Assembly (NCBI GenBank): GCA_964439135.1
Contig: CAYTNN010000131.1
Span: 1-13,493 of the forward strand
Length of the DNA stretch: 13,493 bases
Reading direction: 5' to 3'
Source: JAFGPJ01 sp964439135
Lineage (GTDB): Bacteria; Planctomycetota; Phycisphaerae; Sedimentisphaerales; Anaerobacaceae
Of this stretch, positions 1 through 7,834 are shown in pieces. The translations under genes and the position numbers were made by a program. The notes below the pieces were generated by a model, which saw nothing but the letters and a program-made list of their open reading frames with translations, did no database searches and was not told the DNA's origin. Numbering within the stretch: position 1 is the stretch's first letter; each line of letters starts with the position of its first letter.

Positions 1-3000
1 CGGAGCCGACGATACTCCCATTCAAAATCCAGTTCAACGTTCTGACCTTTCTGTATCAATGTCGGCTTCAGCCGAATAGTGGTACCCAATTCAATACGAT
101 TGGATTTTGATTCCGGGGGGGATGTTAACCTGTAATGTTCAGAATCAATGATTTGCATTTCGCATTTCATCCCACTCTTTGCAAGCACTGGGAGCGGATG
201 GAACATTCGGATATCTTTGTCAACCCGTATTCGTGCTGCAACTGTTCCAAGCAGTAAATCTTCGTGGAGTTGGTCGATGACGAAGCTGACCGAATCTTCG
301 GTAGTATGGACTCGATAGTTTGACCAGCCTTCCGATCTCACCGCCGAATTCGGATCGAGGCCTATGTATTTCAGGAAATCATCGCTGACCGTCAGAATCT
401 TGATGTCGATCATGATTTGATCCTTACCGATGCCCCGATCCTTTTGTTTTCCGGGCTTGATGAACTCGACGCGGCCGTCATTGAACAAGATGTTCGTGCC
501 CTTTGTCGCTGCCGCCTGCCTGTTATCACGGGCCAACCACATATCCTGAGGATCGGCAACCGTCCTTCCCTTGCCGTAATACGTGACATTTTGCTGAGCC
601 CATGCAAATTCCTCAGTCTTCAGATACGGCTTTACTTGCGCTACCGAATCAGGATACTTGCCATCGTGATCGTTCGTATAAATGAGAAGTGCTTTGCCTA
701 ATTTAGATAGTTTTTTAGAGTGTTCGACTTGCATATCGATTTCTGCAATAAGCTTCTTGACCATCTGGCGCATATCCGGCCTGCCGAAGATTATAATTTG
801 CCTTGTGCGCTCTAACGGCTGGATATGAACTCTCTCGCGTAATTCTTTCTCCGGCGGCTGTTGCAACACTTTATTTATATGTTCTGCCACTTCCATTACA
901 TCGGCATATCGTATTAACACTACTTCGGACTCTTTATTAACTGTGGCTTGATCCTTAATATCAATTCCATTTTGTTGATTGCTGGCGGTTTCTACTATTG
1001 TCGGCGTCAGAATGACCAGTATCTCTGAGGCAGGCACTTCCAATTCCTTGGCGGCCTTATCGGGCTCAGTGAGAAGTCCTGCTTGTTTAATGCCGCTGAT
1101 GATCCCGCTTTCGCCGGGGCTAAGGCGAATCTGAGTGGAAATTTCGAGTTTATTGGTAATGGGTGCTTGTTCGTTGTCCCGACGTATCGATTCTGAGCTA
1201 AGGGCTGCCTCGACCTGCAAGATTATATTGCCATCCTCAAGAACGTTCGGCGTAATCTGAATTGAGTCTTGTGTGCCCGTAATCTTTGCCGTTTGGCCAT
1301 CGACGACTTCCAGCGTCGGGCACATCAGGATTTTCACATAGCCTTTTGAGGTCATCATATCAACCAGGACCTTAAACATCTCTTGTGTCACTCGTTTGTC
1401 ACTGCCTGATTCGCCCTCGAGTGCTGCTGTGGTATCCGCAGCTTTTCTGAGCAAATCTACTGCATCGGTGGAGCTACCGAAGGTTGGGCCCAGGAGATTC
1501 CTGGCCGCTATGGTCATTTCCCTATCCATTTTCAAATCAGAAATAACTTCGACCACAGACAAGTCAATCCGCACTATCGTTTTATCCACACCGGATGGTG
1601 CGGCACTTTTTGCCACTACAGGTTCGCTTGGATCAAATATATTTGCTCTCGCGCCAGACTCTACATCCGAGGCGGTGATGCCGGCTTTCTGCGTAACTTT
1701 GATGGTTCCATTCTCACTAATGAACCATTTCTCGACAGGTTGTAGAGCAACTTCAAATTGCAATTCGGTTTGCTTGGTAAGATTGGCCAGGAACGTCTTT
1801 AGTTTCCCAGTTTTTTCAGGGCTGCTTTTCATCTGTCTTAGTTCACGGGAGGAACGGTGAAGATAGTAAGGAATATTGTTTTCTTCGGAAGGTTCGGTTC
1901 TGTCAACGACGTAAATGTTGGCTCGATTTCCTATTTTCTGCAGTAACTCAGCAACCGAATGGGCTGTTCCCCCGCCACTCATGCTAAGCTCATCCACATA
2001 GAGATGAACAGTATTTTGTTGTTGAGCTTCAGGGACAGGATGGAATTTATAACGGCCTGTGGCCACAATTATTTCTTGCTCGACGATGCGTTTTTCGAAT
2101 CGGATGAAGCGGACAAGTTCATCTGTTAAAAGCTGCTCCAATGCCTTTAGTTTCTCCTCTTGCGGGGCCTCATCACGCACAATCCAGTCGCCGGGCAGTT
2201 TCAGGCTTAGAAGTTCATCGGGCCCATCGTATTCGAATGTATTCATGCGAAGCACACCGCGTAATGTTGAATCAATATCTGGCGTGTTTATAAATCCATA
2301 GCCCCATTTTTTTAGTTTTCTATCCCAATGAAAAATGAACCTGTCGGGCGGCTCGGAAATTATTGATGCCTGCTGGCTTTCCTCGTTAAAGTAATAATCT
2401 TTACGTTCAGGGATAAATGGCGGTGCAATTCGTTTGAGTATCTGATCATCTTCGAGTCTGTAGATCGAGTAGAACTTTTCCTGCCAGGAGTTAGGATCAA
2501 TTTCTTCCGTCTCGGCTGAAGGCTTCTGGGGTTCATTGAGATCATACACGCGCTTTGAGCCCACAACATATTGCTTGCCCTGCATATTATCCCTGACTGC
2601 CGTTCCCTCTGGCATGTCCACGTCAAAGTAATTCTCGTTGAACGCTGGATCGTTTATCCTGGTTTGACTTGATATAACGGTGGATTTGCGGCGCACCGAG
2701 CCGTTGGGGGTATACTCTTCTCTTTGTCCGCTAATGGGGAACCAGATGCCCTTAGTTACTTCTTCGTATTTTGCCGTGCTGCGGCTGTTCAACTGTCCAT
2801 TGTAGTAGTTCTCTCGCAGAGCGCACGTGTAACCTTGGGACGAATCAACAATAGCCACTATTCTACTGGTCTTGTAATCAAATGCTATGCGGCAGGTGTT
2901 GTCCTCTAATTTTTCAACGCTCACGGGTATTTCAGCCGCGATTGTCTCTCCCAAAAGCCCGCAGAAAATACCCGTAAATGACTTCCATGGGTGCCCTAAT

Positions 3001-4514
3001 CTCGTAGCCATCTGTGGCATATCCCTGATGGTTGCGCTTGCAGGCAATCCACTGCTTTGGTGCAATTCGGTGGCCAGTATCCCGTTCCATGCCCAAATGT
3101 GCTTATCGCCACGGGGCACTTTCTTACCGGAGGAATCATAAGTCCCGCCGGTTTGTTCGATTTTGACACGCTCTTCGTCATCGATGGTACACCTTAGAAT
3201 CTGGTAGCGAGATTCGGGAGCCTCGGTTCTTGATTGTCTGAATCTCTCTAACTGCCGCTCTGACATACCACTTTCTCTCATACTTTTTATCTGGTCTTCG
3301 ATTCTGTCTTTTTCTGCGGCGGCATCCCGCCAGATATTATTTTCTGCAACGTATTGAAGGTTTTTGACACGGGAACGATGTTCCAGCATTTTATTCAAGA
3401 GAAATTCAGCGGTAGGCTGAGTCTTATTCTGACCTGTCAAAGCGAGAGTTGTCGGTATAACCATTATCGCTATCAGCAGGATAGTAATTGCCGACGGTAT
3501 CCAGCTTGTCCGGCTTGATTCAGTGGACTCCTTATCGATTAATCTGTGGATGCGTCCGAACAGGTTGCCGCCGGATGCTGCTACTGCTAATTCGCCGCGC
3601 CTGCCCCGGATTTCTTCCATTGAGGTTAGGGCCCTGGCGTAACGAATTCGGTCGCCGGAGATGCTAACGGCAAGGTCGTCGCAGCAGTTTTCCCGTTCGA
3701 TGCGAATCTTGTGTGAGACCCACCACACGGCGGGGTGATAAAAGCCAAGCGTTTCTACAATCGTTTGAATGATGTTAAAAAGGTAATCGTACCTTCGGAT
3801 ATGAGCTAATTCGTGCGCCAATAGCGCTTCGAGCTGCTCGGAAGTTAGACCTGTCAAGGTGCTGGCCGGCAATAATATTATCGGGCGCAGCCAACCAATT
3901 ACAGTCGGGACCTGAACCATCGCCGATTCGGCGAGTTGAACCGCGCGCTTTACTCTTAGGCGTTGGGATAACCGGCGCAGCTTGGCATAGAGCGATTCAT
4001 CGACCTGCCTGACCATTTTTTTCCGCAGTCGCTGTAATTGAGTCCAGCCGCCCAGGTGCCAGAGCGATAGCCCGAAGACGCCGAGCAGCCATACAGAGAC
4101 GATATAGGGCAGGGCCGGTTCGAGCAGATCGGCGGCTTGCTGCTTCCAGGAGTCTTTATAAGCTGGGCCGGCGTTTTCGTACTGTACCGGTCCTTCCGGG
4201 ATGGTCATCTCTACCGCAGGTATTTCTCGGAATTCCTGTGCCGGCAGGATAACAGGTGCCGGCGTCGGTTCGATGCCGGCTATCGGTTGCGGCGTCGAAA
4301 CCGGAACCAACTGAATCGTAACTATGGGCAGTAGGACTATCAATCCCAGTGCAGCACAGGCAACGATGTAACGGACGTTGGCCGCGGCTTTTCGTAGTAA
4401 GGCCAGCAGGATTGCCAGAAGTAGTGCCACGGCTGCCGCCTGCCAGACGAAATGAAGCAGGGTCCAGCCTAATTTTTGGACAATTTCCTGTGAAAGAATA
4501 TTCTCCAGTGCCAT
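1..4514 (-). CDS. Giant BlaR1-like M56 metalloprotease sensor with LolA-, secretin- and pseudopilin-like extensions (partial, runs off the window)
   Basis: I translated this frame line by line from the ATG at 4514 to base 1. It is open for 1504 codons with no stop, so the C-terminus lies outside. Membrane segments fall near residues 25-42, 49-70, 134-153 and 338-359. The zinc site HELAH is at 234-238, with a downstream ERENCCDD motif whose E275 is the expected third ligand, giving the BlaR1/MecR1 layout with a cytosolic protease loop. After the fourth segment come a LolA-like region (about 369-650), a region shared with the other M56 protein here (681-933), and a secretin-beta-like segment (978-1176) with CPTLEVVDGQTAKI, ITPNVLEDG and ILVILTPTIVE. 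Next are a secretin-N-like fold (1198-1263), a pseudopilin-like stretch (1269-1351) and a second secretin-like segment (1366 onward). No penicillin-binding domain is visible. It starts 5 nt after its BlaI partner, with GAGGGAG in the repressor's last codons as RBS. By analogy with BlaR1 it should cleave that repressor on sensing an envelope signal. The signal is unknown. Confidence 0.9.
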   Translation of the reverse strand, partial: MALENILSQEIVQKLGWTLLHFVWQAAAVALLLAILLALLRKAAANVRYIVACAALGLIVLLPIVTIQLVPVSTPQPIAGIEPTPAPVILPAQEFREIPAVEMTIPEGPVQYENAGPAYKDSWKQQAADLLEPALPYIVSVWLLGVFGLSLWHLGGWTQLQRLRKKMVRQVDESLYAKLRRLSQRLRVKRAVQLAESAMVQVPTVIGWLRPIILLPASTLTGLTSEQLEALLAHELAHIRRYDYLFNIIQTIVETLGFYHPAVWWVSHKIRIERENCCDDLAVSISGDRIRYARALTSMEEIRGRRGELAVAASGGNLFGRIHRLIDKESTESSRTSWIPSAITILLIAIMVIPTTLALTGQNKTQPTAEFLLNKMLEHRSRVKNLQYVAENNIWRDAAAEKDRIEDQIKSMRESGMSERQLERFRQSRTEAPESRYQILRCTIDDEERVKIEQTGGTYDSSGKKVPRGDKHIWAWNGILATELHQSSGLPASATIRDMPQMATRLGHPWKSFTGIFCGLLGETIAAEIPVSVEKLEDNTCRIAFDYKTSRIVAIVDSSQGYTCALRENYYNGQLNSRSTAKYEEVTKGIWFPISGQREEYTPNGSVRRKSTVISSQTRINDPAFNENYFDVDMPEGTAVRDNMQGKQYVVGSKRVYDLNEPQKPSAETEEIDPNSWQEKFYSIYRLEDDQILKRIAPPFIPERKDYYFNEESQQASIISEPPDRFIFHWDRKLKKWGYGFINTPDIDSTLRGVLRMNTFEYDGPDELLSLKLPGDWIVRDEAPQEEKLKALEQLLTDELVRFIRFEKRIVEQEIIVATGRYKFHPVPEAQQQNTVHLYVDELSMSGGGTAHSVAELLQKIGNRANIYVVDRTEPSEENNIPYYLHRSSRELRQMKSSPEKTGKLKTFLANLTKQTELQFEVALQPVEKWFISENGTIKVTQKAGITASDVESGARANIFDPSEPVVAKSAAPSGVDKTIVRIDLSVVEVISDLKMDREMTIAARNLLGPTFGSSTDAVDLLRKAADTTAALEGESGSDKRVTQEMFKVLVDMMTSKGYVKILMCPTLEVVDGQTAKITGTQDSIQITPNVLEDGNIILQVEAALSSESIRRDNEQAPITNKLEISTQIRLSPGESGIISGIKQAGLLTEPDKAAKELEVPASEILVILTPTIVETASNQQNGIDIKDQATVNKESEVVLIRYADVMEVAEHINKVLQQPPEKELRERVHIQPLERTRQIIIFGRPDMRQMVKKLIAEIDMQVEHSKKLSKLGKALLIYTNDHDGKYPDSVAQVKPYLKTEEFAWAQQNVTYYGKGRTVADPQDMWLARDNRQAAATKGTNILFNDGRVEFIKPGKQKDRGIGKDQIMIDIKILTVSDDFLKYIGLDPNSAVRSEGWSNYRVHTTEDSVSFVIDQLHEDLLLGTVAARIRVDKDIRMFHPLPVLAKSGMKCEMQIIDSEHYRLTSPPESKSNRIELGTTIRLKPTLIQKGQNVELDFEWEYRRL

Positions 4515-4519
4515 TTTGA

Positions 4520-4906
4520 TTATTCTCCCTCAAATTCATCGATCATTTTTCTGATGCTCGCCAGTTCTTTTGCCGAGACCTTCTTCGCCGAAAGGGCCCG
4601 CATGACCAGCTTTTCCGCCGAGCCGCTGAATGCCCTGTCGAGAAGATCGCCGACCAATTGCTTCTGGGCCTTTTCCTCGGTCATGGCCGGTCGGTAGATG
4701 TGCTTGAACTGCGATTCATCTCTGAGCACAAGCCCTTTTTCCGTCATAATTTGCATCAGCTTCAAAGTGGTCGTATAGCCGGTATCTTCGTCCTGACTCA
4801 TCGCCTCGTTGACTTCTCGAACCGTGCTGGGCCCGTTGTCCCACAGAATTCGCAGGATTGTAAGCTCTCTATCGGTCGGCCGGGAACTTTTGCGTCGCGC
4901 CATCAT
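4520..4906 (-). CDS. BlaI/MecI-family winged-helix repressor, module B
   Basis: A 128-residue protein, the usual size for BlaI/MecI. The N-terminal winged helix spans about residues 10-72. It begins with TDRELTILRILWDNGPSTVREV, a typical family opening, continues with a recognition helix starting at GYTTTLKLMQIMTEKG (43-58), and has a wing ending KHIYRP. The C-terminal helices (about 76-125) should form the dimer interface that the partner protease cuts in the BlaI/BlaR1 paradigm. Two ATGs stand in tandem at 4906 and 4903. AAAGGAG ends 4 nt before the first and 7 nt before the second, so the second start may be the one used. The M56 protease gene follows after 5 nt, indicating one transcript. 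Two operator-like palindromes overlap the promoter just upstream, so autorepression is expected. The family call is firm. The actual targets beyond this operon are unknown. Confidence 0.95.
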   Translation of the reverse strand: MMARRKSSRPTDRELTILRILWDNGPSTVREVNEAMSQDEDTGYTTTLKLMQIMTEKGLVLRDESQFKHIYRPAMTEEKAQKQLVGDLLDRAFSGSAEKLVMRALSAKKVSAKELASIRKMIDEFEGE

Positions 4907-4946
4907 AAATCTCCTTTAAAATCTCTTTCTTTATCCTGTATCGGCA

Positions 4947-4976
4947 ATGATATACGAATATCTTCGTACAAGTCAA
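4947..4976 (-). promoter_or_regulatory. Sigma70-type promoter of module B
   Basis: Reading the minus strand, TTGACT (4976-4971) and TATCAT (4952-4947) are separated by 18 bp. They match the -35 and -10 consensus at five of six positions each. The start codon of the repressor lies about 40 nt further on, leaving room for a short leader with a good RBS. The spacer contains the first operator palindrome. Confidence 0.7.
4953..4968. promoter_or_regulatory. BlaI-type operator, proximal copy (TACGAA-N4-TTCGTA)
   Basis: A perfect inverted repeat with 6-bp arms, TACGAATATCTTCGTA, fills the -35/-10 spacer of the module B promoter. A dimeric repressor bound here would exclude RNA polymerase. BlaI/MecI operators are short dyads in the same place, usually with TACA/TGTA cores. 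The arms here differ from that core, so assignment to this repressor rests on position and symmetry. Confidence 0.65.
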
Positions 4977-4990
4977 CGAAAAAATTCGTA
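4975..4990. promoter_or_regulatory. BlaI-type operator, distal copy (AACGAA-N4-TTCGTA)
   Basis: A second dyad, AACGAAAAAATTCGTA, differs from the proximal one by a single arm base plus the spacer. It begins 22 bp from the start of the first copy, about two helical turns, so two dimers would sit on the same face of the DNA. It overlaps the upstream edge of the -35 box. Tandem operators fit cooperative repression as known for BlaI/MecI. Confidence 0.6.
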
Positions 4991-5305
4991 GTTTTTGAAA
5001 AATTTTATTCGCCGTTCTTTCTATGCCTCCTGAAGCAGCAATCCCGCAACGAAAACTTCCATCCACGGATAAAGTCATCATTAATATCCACATGCTCAAT
5101 CGTACAAAGCTCGTAGTCCTTTTGATTAATCAAAAGGACTACGAGCATTTATTGTGCCGGCTTGAAGAGATTCTCGAATGGATTCTACTGACCGGCTTGG
5201 ATCATCGTTGCTCAGCAGTTCGTTGAGCATCGAGACCACTGGCTATGGCGAAAGCTTCCGGAGTTCGGTGACGGCCTTTGGCGGCAGGGCACAGGCGGCC
5301 GAAGA
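4991..5305. other. Intergenic stretch between the two modules, with no convincing gene
   Basis: About 315 bp between the module A protease stop and the module B operators. It holds the 38-bp palindrome (5109-5146). On the minus strand, the frame of the upstream protease continues past its TAA with 20 sense codons (…ALPPKAVTELRKLSP) before a TAG at 5245-5243. A 34-codon stretch in the same frame (ATG at 5230, ending at TAA 5128-5126) follows. A separate 47-codon ORF runs 5148-5005. None has a clear RBS or a recognisable family, and they may be remnants. I see no canonical hairpin-plus-T-run terminator. Confidence 0.5.
5109..5146. repeat. Perfect 38-bp palindrome
   Basis: Left arm GCTCGTAGTCCTTTTGATT (5109-5127) is followed directly by its exact reverse complement (5128-5146) with no loop. 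Symmetry stops abruptly on both sides (A at 5108 and A at 5147). It lies between the two regulator modules, about 160 bp after the module A protease stop. No T-run follows on either strand, so it is not a textbook terminator, although extruded or transcribed it would form a strong hairpin. It could be a protein-binding site, a mobile-element relic or an assembly fold-back. Confidence 0.9.
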
Positions 5306-7834
5306 TTAGTTATCCGTTTCTTCGGTGACGACCCACATTTCGGCCGGCCGGCTTTCGACTTTGAATTGAAGCGACGTCGTTTTGGCAAGATTGTCCAGAA
5401 GAATATTGAGTTTCCAGCGTCTTTCCTCCGGATATTTGATCCACCCGAGCAAGCCTCCGGATTGTCTGTATCGGATCGTTGTCTTTTCCATCGGCTCGGT
5501 CTCATCCGCGACCTTTATTTGGAGAGAGCTCTCAAGATGGCTGAGAAATTCCGGGAGTGAATCGGCCGTTTCTATTTTGGCGCTTTTAGTGATTTCATCC
5601 TCTGACGTGACGGGAATGTAGTCCGGATATTTTCCGCTGGGGTGCGGCTTGAATTCATACCGACCACTGGCTACGATGACCTCTCGCTCAGCTATGCGTT
5701 TCTCGAAGCGAATTGCCCTGTTTGTCTCGGCATAAATAATCTCTTCCAGACAGCGGAATTGTTCTTCTCTCGGCGAACCGGCGCGGACAATCCAGTCACC
5801 ATAGGGTATTTCTATGTTCAGCTCTTCGGGAAGGTTGAAATTATAATGTAGCATGTGCAATGTCAACAGTAGAGTATTTTCAAGTCTGGGCTTTCGATGG
5901 GTATTTGTCCATCCCGATAGTGACGTTTCCATCAGAGCTTTGCCATCCCAGAGTAAGTAGGCTTGAAGCGCACCTTGAGATTCCAGAGATTCAAACATAC
6001 GGGGGTAAATGGAAGTCGGCTTTTGAAAATACTCCTGGCGCCCGAGTACAAATGGCGGCTTGATGAGTTTGACAATCTCATCCTTATCAAGAAAATAGAG
6101 CTTGTGAAACTCTTGGGCCAAATCCGGATCCGCATACCGCTCTGCAACTGCTGGTTTGGCTCTATCTTGAGGCTGCAGGGTAACCGCACCGAGGTCGATA
6201 AGTTTTTTACTCTTATCTGTCCCATCAACGATGATTTGCCGGGTCTGGTAGCCTTTGGCCCGAACAGTCAGCTTATACTTTGCCCCGTATGGCAATGGCG
6301 ACAACATGCGATCCCACCATTTTCCTCTACGGGTGCTGTAGATTAATGCCTGACACTTGAATTTGGTAGTCAGCGAAATAGTTGCCAAACATTCCTCTAT
6401 TTCCTGGCCATTGGGATCGACTACTTTTCCTGTGATTGCAAATGCCGGCTCAAGTCGAACGGTCACCGGTGATGTCGGGTCTTTGACCTCGACCAAAGCA
6501 GCCTGGCTTTTGGGATCTTGTACTACTGCCATAAGATAAATTGGCTGGCCCTTCTTGATCCATGTCGGTGACCATGGCAGTTCGAAATATCCTTCCTTAT
6601 TCTTACCCCAAGGCTCGATATAGTAGCCCCAGGATGTCACGGGCAGAGCGACAATGCGTACATCGTAAGCAGGTTCATTGTTCGGGTCCAGAATCCTGCC
6701 TTTTATCATGGTCACAGGGAATGCGGGTTGTTCAATAACTGCTGATTTGCCGAGTTTGGTTTTTACTGTACCGGTTGACCGGGCGGGTTTGGTTTGTGCG
6801 AAGGCGATTCCTACAGCGAGACATATTGCAATGGCGCTCGCTGTCAAGGCCCATGCAGCTCCGGTTCGCGGATTGCCGCAGCTATCCTTCAGGATGCGGC
6901 GGACTCTGCCGGGCAGCCCTTTCTTGCTGGTGACCACCGCAGGTACAAAAGCCATTTGTCCTTCAGGTGTCAGATTGAGCAGCGATTCTGCGTAGTCCAT
7001 GCCGGGCTGGCCGGAGGCTACGACCCAGTCATCGCACGCCTGCTCGCTCAGGCTTATCAGTCGCGATTTCGACCACCACAGAAGCAGGTGCCACGGCAGG
7101 AAACAAACCGTCAGTTCCGCCAACAGTCCTGCGATATGGTCACGCCGTTTGTAGTGGGCTAACTCATGACATAGCACGCCGGCCCAGTCGATACCATTAT
7201 CGAATCTACCGGCAGCGCTCGGTACAAGCAGGACAGGTCTGCGACTCCAGCACCATATCACGGGACTGTGAATGCCATGACTGATGTGAAGGCTTACATC
7301 CTTGTCAATTCGGAGTTTTGCCTTTACCATATGTGCTGCTTGTTCGATTTCCCGGCAGTCCAATGGCATCGCCCGGCCCAGCAGGCGAGCGCCCAAGACA
7401 AATGTCACAAGCAACCGCGCAGCTAAAATCAGACTTGCTGCAATCCAGGCGCATAACAAAACCGCAGCCCAGGGGAATTTTGCAGTTCCCGAACTGGTTA
7501 TGGCTGTGCGCATATCCTGATTAATCGGGGCAAGGCTGAGTTCTGGAGCTTTGTTGGAAATGATACCGGTTGCTTCGTGTATTGCGCGGTTTTCGATTGG
7601 TGGTTGGATTACGGCTGGTTCGGCTACAAAGAGACCTAATTCGTAATGTTTTACCAATAAACTGGCAGCCGGTACGATAACTGCTGCAATCATTGCCAGA
7701 AAAAGCACGCGATGCGCCCTTGCCGAGTGACGCCGCAGTAGAAAGCTGCCCAACAGGCCAGCCACAATAAAAATCGTGCTCTGCCAGAGACAGCTCCATA
7801 AAAAAGATTCTGCTGAAAATATCTGGCCTGTCAT
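5306..7834 (-). CDS. BlaR1-like M56 metalloprotease sensor, module A
   Basis: An 842-residue membrane protein. Segments near 13-33, 44-60, 121-148 and 327-346 give the BlaR1 topology. The M56 zinc site HELAH lies at 223-227, with E264 in SEQACDDW as third ligand, 37 residues after the second His as in its neighbour. Beyond the last membrane segment come two carboxypeptidase-regulatory-like beta-sandwiches (about 375-467 and 469-563), the first starting KGRILDPNNEPAYDVRIVAL and the second TGKVVDPNG. A C-terminal region (576-842) is homologous to residues 681-933 of the module B protease. There is no penicillin-binding domain, so the ligand is not predicted. The start ATG overlaps the repressor's TGA (ATGA), with AGGAGAGG just before it, implying translational coupling. 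By family analogy it would relieve repression by proteolysis of its BlaI partner. An unusual point is a run of sense codons in the same frame after the stop. Confidence 0.93.
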   Translation of the reverse strand: MTGQIFSAESFLWSCLWQSTIFIVAGLLGSFLLRRHSARAHRVLFLAMIAAVIVPAASLLVKHYELGLFVAEPAVIQPPIENRAIHEATGIISNKAPELSLAPINQDMRTAITSSGTAKFPWAAVLLCAWIAASLILAARLLVTFVLGARLLGRAMPLDCREIEQAAHMVKAKLRIDKDVSLHISHGIHSPVIWCWSRRPVLLVPSAAGRFDNGIDWAGVLCHELAHYKRRDHIAGLLAELTVCFLPWHLLLWWSKSRLISLSEQACDDWVVASGQPGMDYAESLLNLTPEGQMAFVPAVVTSKKGLPGRVRRILKDSCGNPRTGAAWALTASAIAICLAVGIAFAQTKPARSTGTVKTKLGKSAVIEQPAFPVTMIKGRILDPNNEPAYDVRIVALPVTSWGYYIEPWGKNKEGYFELPWSPTWIKKGQPIYLMAVVQDPKSQAALVEVKDPTSPVTVRLEPAFAITGKVVDPNGQEIEECLATISLTTKFKCQALIYSTRRGKWWDRMLSPLPYGAKYKLTVRAKGYQTRQIIVDGTDKSKKLIDLGAVTLQPQDRAKPAVAERYADPDLAQEFHKLYFLDKDEIVKLIKPPFVLGRQEYFQKPTSIYPRMFESLESQGALQAYLLWDGKALMETSLSGWTNTHRKPRLENTLLLTLHMLHYNFNLPEELNIEIPYGDWIVRAGSPREEQFRCLEEIIYAETNRAIRFEKRIAEREVIVASGRYEFKPHPSGKYPDYIPVTSEDEITKSAKIETADSLPEFLSHLESSLQIKVADETEPMEKTTIRYRQSGGLLGWIKYPEERRWKLNILLDNLAKTTSLQFKVESRPAEMWVVTEETDN
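7831..7834 (-). promoter_or_regulatory. ATGA stop/start overlap coupling repressor and protease translation
   Basis: The repressor's TGA (7833-7831) shares bases with the protease ATG (7834-7832). The RBS AGGAGAGG lies inside the repressor's last codons. This favours re-initiation and a fixed repressor-to-protease ratio. Confidence 0.85.

Noticed and set aside
1396..1860. 154-codon plus-strand ORF
   Set aside because: It is antisense to the secretin-like part of the giant M56 protein, whose frame is unbroken and has recognisable motifs.
1..4514. Series of separate short genes in place of one giant protein
   Set aside because: Codon-by-codon reading of the minus strand from 4514 shows one continuous frame to the window edge. 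The shorter ORFs are in other frames and show no domains.
5023..5226. 67-codon plus-strand ORF across the palindrome
   Set aside because: No RBS and no family resemblance. Its middle is readable on both strands only because the palindrome is symmetric.
5306..7834. Penicillin-binding (class D-like) sensor domain at the end of the proteases
   Set aside because: No SxxK, SxN and KTG set in plausible order was found after the fourth membrane segment. The visible domains are of other types.
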